DNA of 38,743 bases from Nitrospira sp. (GTDB lineage Bacteria; Nitrospirota; Nitrospiria; Nitrospirales; Nitrospiraceae). A program made the position numbers and the translations under genes. The stretch's first letter is position 1; every line of letters begins with the position of its first letter. Positions 33,520 to 38,743 of this stretch are shown here, in pieces. The DNA lies in NCBI GenBank assembly GCA_016788465.1, contig JAEURV010000125.1, positions 1 to 38,743 of the forward strand, read 5' to 3'. The notes beneath the pieces were generated by a model that was given only the letters and a program-made list of their open reading frames with translations, was not told the origin of the DNA and made no database searches.

Positions 33520-34872
33520 CTAGGCTTCACGAAGGTCGAGGCTTTCGAATTTGGCATAACGATCCTGAAAAAACAGCTCTTTCTTCCCGATGGGTCCGTT
33601 TCGATGCTTGCTGACAATGATATCAGCAATGCCCTTTCGTTCCGAATTCTGATCATACACGTCTTCGCGGTAGATGAACATAACGACATCGGCATCCTGC
33701 TCAATCGCTCCGCTCTCTCGGAGATCGGCCAACATGGGAATCGGTGGTTTGCGTGCCTCCACGGCACGGCTCAACTGAGAAAGTGCGACCACCGGGACAT
33801 TGAGTTCTTTAGCCAAGGCTTTCAAGGAACGAGAGATATCGGAGATCTCTTGTTGGCGAGACTCAGAATCGCTCCGGCCTTGCATGAGTTGCAAGTAGTC
33901 GACGATGAGCAGATCCAGCCCCTTCTCGGCTTTGAGGCGACGCGCTTTCCCGCGCATTTGCTGCACGGTGATTCCTCCGGTGTCGTCGATATAGATCGAG
34001 GCCTGCTCCAATCGACCGGCGGCCTCCGCCAGTCTCCACCAGTCTTCCTTCTGCAGTTTGCCGGTGCGGAGTGCATGGGAATCCACACGTGCTTCGGAGC
34101 TGAGCATGCGCAGGACGATTTGAGGTTTGGACATTTCGAGGCTGAAGATACCGACGACCGTGTTGGCATGAATGGCGGCATGTGTCGCAAAGCCCAACGC
34201 CAGACTTGTTTTCCCCATACTTGGCCGCCCTGCCACGACTACCAGATCTGAAGCCTGCAGCCCGGCGGTAATGTCATCGAGGTCATAGTAGCCGGTCGGC
34301 ACGCCGGTGACATGCTCTTTTCGTTTTGAGAGCTTGTCGATGACATCGAGACTTTCTTTAATGACTTGACTGATCGGGCTAAACGATCGCTCCAGTTTGC
34401 CTTGGGCAATACTGAACACCGATCGTTCGGCAAAATCGAGCAAATCATCAATGGAGGCCGTTCCCTCATATCCTCTGGTCAGTACTTCTGTCGAGGTGCT
34501 GATCAACTGACGGGCAACAGCTTTGTCTCGAACAATTTTGCAATGATAGCGGATATTAGCCGAGCTCGGCACAATCTGGACCAACTCAGCCAGATAGGCT
34601 GCTCCTCCAATCGCTTCAAGCTCTTTACGGGCCTTGAGCCGTTCCGTCAACGTGATATGATCAATCACCTCTCCCGTGTCAGCTAGCTCAAGCATGGCTT
34701 GAAAGACTTTTTTGTGGGCAGTGCGATAGAAGTCGTCCTCGACCAGTAGTTCCATCGCTTTTGGCATGGCGGCGTTATCAAGCAAGATCGCACCAAGCAC
34801 TGACTGCTCAGCTTCCAAGTTTTGAGGCGGAAGCTTTGGTTGAGAGAGATCAACAGAACTGCTCGCCGTCAT
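33520..34872 (-). CDS. dnaB: Replicative DNA helicase
   Basis: 450 residues, normal for DnaB. This ring-shaped hexamer unwinds DNA ahead of the replication fork and recruits primase. The N-terminal domain (about 15-120, starting PPQNLEAEQSVLGAILLD) binds primase. A linker precedes the RecA-like domain with GRPSMGKTS (Walker A, 215-223), FSLEMSK, LLIVDYLQLM (Walker B), ALSQLSRAVE and DLRESGAIEQDADVVMFI with the arginine-finger region at the C-terminal side. No intein or insertion is present. The ATG overlaps the hisZ stop (ATGA), with AAGGG upstream. Confidence 0.97.
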   Translation of the reverse strand: MTASSSVDLSQPKLPPQNLEAEQSVLGAILLDNAAMPKAMELLVEDDFYRTAHKKVFQAMLELADTGEVIDHITLTERLKARKELEAIGGAAYLAELVQIVPSSANIRYHCKIVRDKAVARQLISTSTEVLTRGYEGTASIDDLLDFAERSVFSIAQGKLERSFSPISQVIKESLDVIDKLSKRKEHVTGVPTGYYDLDDITAGLQASDLVVVAGRPSMGKTSLALGFATHAAIHANTVVGIFSLEMSKPQIVLRMLSSEARVDSHALRTGKLQKEDWWRLAEAAGRLEQASIYIDDTGGITVQQMRGKARRLKAEKGLDLLIVDYLQLMQGRSDSESRQQEISDISRSLKALAKELNVPVVALSQLSRAVEARKPPIPMLADLRESGAIEQDADVVMFIYREDVYDQNSERKGIADIIVSKHRNGPIGKKELFFQDRYAKFESLDLREA

Positions 34873-36263
34873 GACGCCCTTTCAGACCGGAGACGTAGGG
34901 TAGGAACCAGATCGCGTTTCAGAAGGGTTCGCCTCTGAAGCCGGGGTGTCCTTGCCCTCTGGTTGATTCGCTGTGGCGCGGTCAGTTCCAGTAATAGGAC
35001 ACGATCCTGGTGAGATTTATCCGTGCCGAGCACAATTACCGTGGAGACATCTGACTCACGACCAATATCAGCCGCAATGCGGATCAAGTCCTGAGCATCG
35101 GTCGCAATGGATCGTTGAAGAACTCTGAATCCGGACTGGCGAAGTTCTTGGGCGAGAGAAACCACTTCATGGGAGATCTTATCCGGGCCGAGAACAAAGA
35201 TTTTTGACTCAAGAGATTTAATGGCTCCGGAAAGATTGAGGCTGCGGAAGAGACGATCGACATTGAGCCCAAACCCGGTGGATGGCAGATCGCGGCCAAA
35301 CCGTCCGATGAGGTGGTTGTATCTCCCGCCTCCACCTAATTCCACCTCGATCCCGTCCGAGAACACGTCAAAGACTACTCCATCATAGTAATCGAACCCT
35401 CGAAACTCTCCTAAATCCAGCAAGAGAAGGTCTTTGAACCCTGTGGCGCTAAGTATTTCATAGACACTCGCTAACCGATCCAATGCCTGGAGCAGAGGTT
35501 TTTCCCCTTTAGCGAGAGTGCGCCCCTTTACGAGAACCTCAGTTGTTCCGCAGAGCTCGAGGGCGTCCATGATCCGATGTGCCGAGCGCTTGTTCACCTG
35601 CTCGCGTAGAAGAATTTCCTCGAGTCGGGGCAAGTCCTTTCTGGCGGCCGCTTCCTCTGCACGTTTTCTACCTTCGGCTGAGAGGCCGGCGCATACCAGA
35701 AGGCCCTTGAAAAACCCGACATGCCCCAGGGACACCTTGAACGATTGAATTCCAATCTGACGAAGTGACTCAATCATCAGGCTGATCATTTCACAGTCAG
35801 CGCGTGGATCATCTGCTCCGATCAGTTCAGCACCGACCTGAAAGAGTTCGCGGTCTCGGCCGACGTGTTCTGGTTCATAGCGAAATACAGTCGCGCGATA
35901 TGATAAGCGCAAGGGAAGTCCGGCCCCTATCATGCCCATTGCGACCGTTCGCGCAATTTGTGCGGTGACGTCCGGTCGTAGTAGCAAGATGCGTCCGGTC
36001 GTCCTATCGATGATTTTGTACGAGTTCTCGGCTAATCGAGGCTCCAGGCCTGGCGCCAGCACATCGAGATACTCAAAGGTGGGGAGAATAATCTCATCAT
36101 AGCCGGATGCGTCAAACCACCGGAGCAACTCGGATTCCAAATGGCGAACGTGACGAGTCGCTTCCGGAAGAATGGTGGCCATTCCTACTGGAACAAGCGA
36201 ACGTTCGCGCACAAGAGGAACTTTCTCCGAAGAAACAGCACGCGCCGGAGGGATAGCAGCCAT
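34869..36263 (-). CDS. hisZ: ATP phosphoribosyltransferase regulatory subunit (HisS-like)
   Basis: 464 residues, related to histidyl-tRNA synthetase. HisZ pairs with the short form of HisG and makes the first histidine-pathway step sensitive to histidine. RPDVTAQIARTVA, SYRATVFRYEPEHVGRDRELFQVGAELIG and EFRGFDYYDGVVFDVFSDG follow the class II synthetase fold, and GGGRYNHLIGRFG is motif 3-like. Synthetase-specific residues (the usual FRxExPQKGRYREF and LVRGLDYYT) are altered, favouring HisZ over HisS. The chain is longer than many HisZ proteins and keeps an anticodon-domain-like C-terminus (about 345-440). No hisG is in the window. It starts 23 bases after serA and is coupled to dnaB. Confidence 0.8.
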   Translation of the reverse strand: MAAIPPARAVSSEKVPLVRERSLVPVGMATILPEATRHVRHLESELLRWFDASGYDEIILPTFEYLDVLAPGLEPRLAENSYKIIDRTTGRILLLRPDVTAQIARTVAMGMIGAGLPLRLSYRATVFRYEPEHVGRDRELFQVGAELIGADDPRADCEMISLMIESLRQIGIQSFKVSLGHVGFFKGLLVCAGLSAEGRKRAEEAAARKDLPRLEEILLREQVNKRSAHRIMDALELCGTTEVLVKGRTLAKGEKPLLQALDRLASVYEILSATGFKDLLLLDLGEFRGFDYYDGVVFDVFSDGIEVELGGGGRYNHLIGRFGRDLPSTGFGLNVDRLFRSLNLSGAIKSLESKIFVLGPDKISHEVVSLAQELRQSGFRVLQRSIATDAQDLIRIAADIGRESDVSTVIVLGTDKSHQDRVLLLELTAPQRINQRARTPRLQRRTLLKRDLVPTLRLRSERAS

Positions 36264-36286
36264 AATAGCCTAGTGGACAGACACAA

Positions 36287-37885
36287 CTAGGACAGGTTTG
36301 CGACCTTGACGGAACGAATATTTGAGCTTGCGCGGATCTCATCCAGGGCCGCAGCAGGAAACTCCGTATCCGATCCGATGATCAGCAGGGCATCGCCTCC
36401 CCGCTTTTCCAAGGCACATTGCATCCGAAGAATATTGATTGCCCGATCGCCGAGGACTTTCCCTACCATTCCGATGACGCCTGGCCGGTCGACATTGTGA
36501 ATGAGCAGCATGTGCCCTTCGGGAACGACCTCGACTTTGAATTGATCGATCTCCGTAATTCTGGCTTCTTTCTTGTGATACAGCGTACCGGCGACTTGGT
36601 GTGTCGCTTTCCCAGCATCGACTCGAACACGAATCAAGCTGGTGAAGTCTCCGGCATCGGTACTCTTGATCTCCTTCACTTCGATGCCGCGCTCTTTTGC
36701 CACGATCGGAGCATTAACGTAGTTCACAGGATGCTCCATGATCGGGTTGAGCAGGCCTTTCAACACAGCGATGGTCAACGATGCGACGGAGAGTGCGGCC
36801 ACTTCACCGCTGTACTCCACCGTCACACGTTCAATGCCGCCATGTACCAACTGTGTTTGAAGAGCCCCCAGCTTTTCAGCGAGGGTCAAGAATGGTTGTA
36901 GCCGCGGGAGAAGTTCTGGAGCAATCGAGGGGATGTTGACGGCTCCTTTGGCTACTCCCTTTGTGAAGTAATCAACCACCTGCTCCGCGATTCCGATGGC
37001 AACATTCTCCTGAGCTTCGGTCGTCTGTGCCCCAATGTGGGGGGTGCAAATAAAGTTATCCAATGCCAGGAGTGGATGCTCAGGTTTCACAGGTTCTTCT
37101 TCGAATACATCGAAGGCGGCGGCGGCCACACGTTTGGTTTTCAAGGCGTCACATAAATCCTGCTCGTTGATAATCCCGCCACGCGCACAGTTGACGATGA
37201 GGACTCCGGGCTTCATCTTTGCGATGGCTTGTGCGTTAATGATCCCTCGCGTTTCAGGCGTGAGTGGGGTATGCACCGAGATAACGTCGGCTCGACGAAG
37301 GACTTCGTCGAGCTCCAACATCGTGATTCCCATTCGCTCGGCCCGCTCAGGGGCTAAGTATGGATCAAAGGCCACGACGCTCATACCGATCCCTTGCGCC
37401 ATTTTACTCAAATGACTGCCGATCTGCCCGGCACCAACAATGCCGAGCACTTTATTGTAGAGCTCGACACCCATGAATTTATCCTTCTCCCATTTGCCCG
37501 ACTTGACCGAGGCGGTCGCTTGAGGAATGCGCCGACTCATGGCGCAGATCATAGACATGGTATGCTCTGCCGTCGTCACGGTATTCCCGCCTGGGGTATT
37601 CATCACGACAATGCCGCGACGGGTTGCTGCAGGTGTATCGACATTGTCGAGCCCGGATCCGGCTCGCCCGACCACCTTGAGTTTTTCAGCTGCAGCGAGG
37701 AGTTCTTCTGTGACCTTAGTGCCGGATCGCACGATCAAACCGTCGGCATCTTTGATCTCCTTGAAGAGTTCATCCTTCGGCATCTTGGACTTCACCACCA
37801 CGGTGAATCCCGCTTTTTCCAGTGCTTCTACACCTTGCTTCGACAGACTATCGCTGATCAGTATTTTCATTCCTGATACGGCCAT
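36287..37885 (-). CDS. serA: D-3-phosphoglycerate dehydrogenase
   Basis: Oxidises 3-phosphoglycerate to 3-phosphohydroxypyruvate with NAD, the first step of serine synthesis. 532 residues matches the long SerA type: substrate and NAD domains (1-about 315), an intervening domain, and a C-terminal ACT domain (about 455-532) that commonly binds serine for feedback control. Visible: GAGQIGS (151-157), NCARGGIINE with the catalytic Arg, DVFEEEP with the Glu, and TPHIGAQT with the His. Three starts are possible: the ATG at 37885 is preferred because GAGG lies 6 bases upstream, while the ATG at 37870 has AGGA too close. It follows the aminotransferase gene by 20 bases, with which it is probably co-transcribed. 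Confidence 0.96.
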   Translation of the reverse strand: MAVSGMKILISDSLSKQGVEALEKAGFTVVVKSKMPKDELFKEIKDADGLIVRSGTKVTEELLAAAEKLKVVGRAGSGLDNVDTPAATRRGIVVMNTPGGNTVTTAEHTMSMICAMSRRIPQATASVKSGKWEKDKFMGVELYNKVLGIVGAGQIGSHLSKMAQGIGMSVVAFDPYLAPERAERMGITMLELDEVLRRADVISVHTPLTPETRGIINAQAIAKMKPGVLIVNCARGGIINEQDLCDALKTKRVAAAAFDVFEEEPVKPEHPLLALDNFICTPHIGAQTTEAQENVAIGIAEQVVDYFTKGVAKGAVNIPSIAPELLPRLQPFLTLAEKLGALQTQLVHGGIERVTVEYSGEVAALSVASLTIAVLKGLLNPIMEHPVNYVNAPIVAKERGIEVKEIKSTDAGDFTSLIRVRVDAGKATHQVAGTLYHKKEARITEIDQFKVEVVPEGHMLLIHNVDRPGVIGMVGKVLGDRAINILRMQCALEKRGGDALLIIGSDTEFPAAALDEIRASSNIRSVKVANLS

Positions 37886-37905
37886 GTTATTCCTCACCAC
37901 CGTGG

Positions 37906-38743
37906 TTACTTCACCATCAACAGCTCTTGTGCTTTCCCCACCCCACTCCCCAACTTGACGGAATGGCCTAATCCTTTCAATACCATCTCCGTTGCAGCTA
38001 AGGCGGCGATCACGTCGAACGTATCGGCATAGCCCATATGCGAGAGGCGGAAGATTTTTCCCTTCAGATGGTCCTGCCCTCCAGCGGCTGTCATGCCGTA
38101 CTTCACACGAAGATTCTTGTAGATGGCCTGACCATCAATACCCTCTGGAGCACACACAGCCGTGAGGGCATCGCTTGGAGATTCCTTGGGAAACAGTACC
38201 ATGCCAGCGGCCTTGATGCCTTCCCGCATCGCATGAGCCAATCGTCCCTGTCGTGCAAACATCTGCTCCAACCCTTCAGCCCGCATGATCTTGAGGGCTT
38301 CCTGAAGCCCAATGATGAGTGAGACGGTTGGGGTAAACAACGTTTGATTCTTGACCTGATTTTCCCGCTCTTTTTTGAAATTAAAGTAAAAGGCGGCATT
38401 CGTAGCCTTCTCGGCCAAGGACCAGGCTTTGGGACTCACACTCACGAAGGCCATTCCTGGAGGTAACATCAACGCCTTCTGAGAGCCGGTGATCACGACG
38501 TCAAGTCCCCATGCATCTGTCTTAATATCGAAGACTCCGAGAGCTGTGATTGCGTCCACCACTAAAATGGTGTTCTCGTATCCTTTGACAATTTCACCCA
38601 GTGCCTTGACGTCATGCGACACGCCGGTTGAGGTCTCGCTTGCCTGCACATAGACTGCTTTGATTGAAGGATCCTTTTTTAGGGCCTCGGCGACCTGTTG
38701 AGGGTCGATCGCACGGCCCCATTCAACCTTGATTTCAGTCGAC
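37906..38743 (-). CDS. Class V aminotransferase, partial (runs off the window)
   Basis: About 279 C-terminal residues are present; the frame stays open to the window edge, so the true start lies outside. The internal GTG at 38649 is not the start. It is a fold-type I PLP enzyme of the alanine-glyoxylate/serine-pyruvate aminotransferase type. ASETSTGV, VVDAITALGVFDI (Asp to the PLP ring nitrogen), TGSQKALMLPPGMAF (Lys that forms the PLP aldimine) and TVCAPEGI-like C-terminal segments are visible. Placement just before serA suggests it makes phosphoserine or serine from the SerA product, replacing the usual SerC. A glyoxylate-linked role is also possible. Confidence 0.88.
   Translation of the reverse strand, partial: STEIKVEWGRAIDPQQVAEALKKDPSIKAVYVQASETSTGVSHDVKALGEIVKGYENTILVVDAITALGVFDIKTDAWGLDVVITGSQKALMLPPGMAFVSVSPKAWSLAEKATNAAFYFNFKKERENQVKNQTLFTPTVSLIIGLQEALKIMRAEGLEQMFARQGRLAHAMREGIKAAGMVLFPKESPSDALTAVCAPEGIDGQAIYKNLRVKYGMTAAGGQDHLKGKIFRLSHMGYADTFDVIAALAATEMVLKGLGHSVKLGSGVGKAQELLMVK

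Overview
The window looks like part of a bacterial chromosome, most likely from the Nitrospirota (Nitrospira-like). That assignment is an inference from the gene families and my recollection of similar genomes, not from a search. I see no rRNA, tRNA, CRISPR array, insertion sequence or phage gene. Coding density is high and many genes overlap by 1-20 bases.

Left end (88-4836, + strand): an NcsA/Ctu1-type tRNA-thiolation ATPase, a DnaJ-family co-chaperone with only half of the usual zinc-finger region, a small secreted Spy/CpxP-like protein with a His-rich tail, and dihydroxy-acid dehydratase (ilvD).

Centre (4851-27392, - strand): a near-continuous block of about 20 genes for making and exporting a surface polysaccharide. 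Reading in the direction of transcription (right to left), it starts with an ABC-2 ATPase/permease pair behind a good sigma70-like promoter. Then come a CgeB-like glycosyltransferase and the Wzm/Wzt polysaccharide exporter, with a C-terminal domain on Wzt. These are followed by a run of glycosyltransferases mixed with eight methyltransferases and an AsnB-type amidotransferase. The block ends with a WecA/MraY-type initiating phosphoglycosyltransferase, a UDP-galactopyranose-mutase-like flavoprotein, a last glycosyltransferase and a last methyltransferase. The likely scheme is: a sugar phosphate is loaded on undecaprenyl phosphate, extended by GT4/GT2 enzymes, amidated and methylated, recognised by the Wzt C-terminal domain and exported by Wzm.

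Right of centre (27625-33337, - strand): a membrane-anchored protein with a pseudopilin-like tail, a Wzy_C/O-antigen-ligase-type protein with TPRs, a type IV pilin with a sigma54-like promoter and a very strong terminator hairpin, and a large TPR lipoprotein with its own promoter. The pilin next to a Wzy_C protein raises the possibility of pilin glycosylation.

Right end (33520-38743, - strand): housekeeping genes dnaB, hisZ, serA and a class V aminotransferase that runs off the window. The last two probably perform consecutive steps of serine synthesis.
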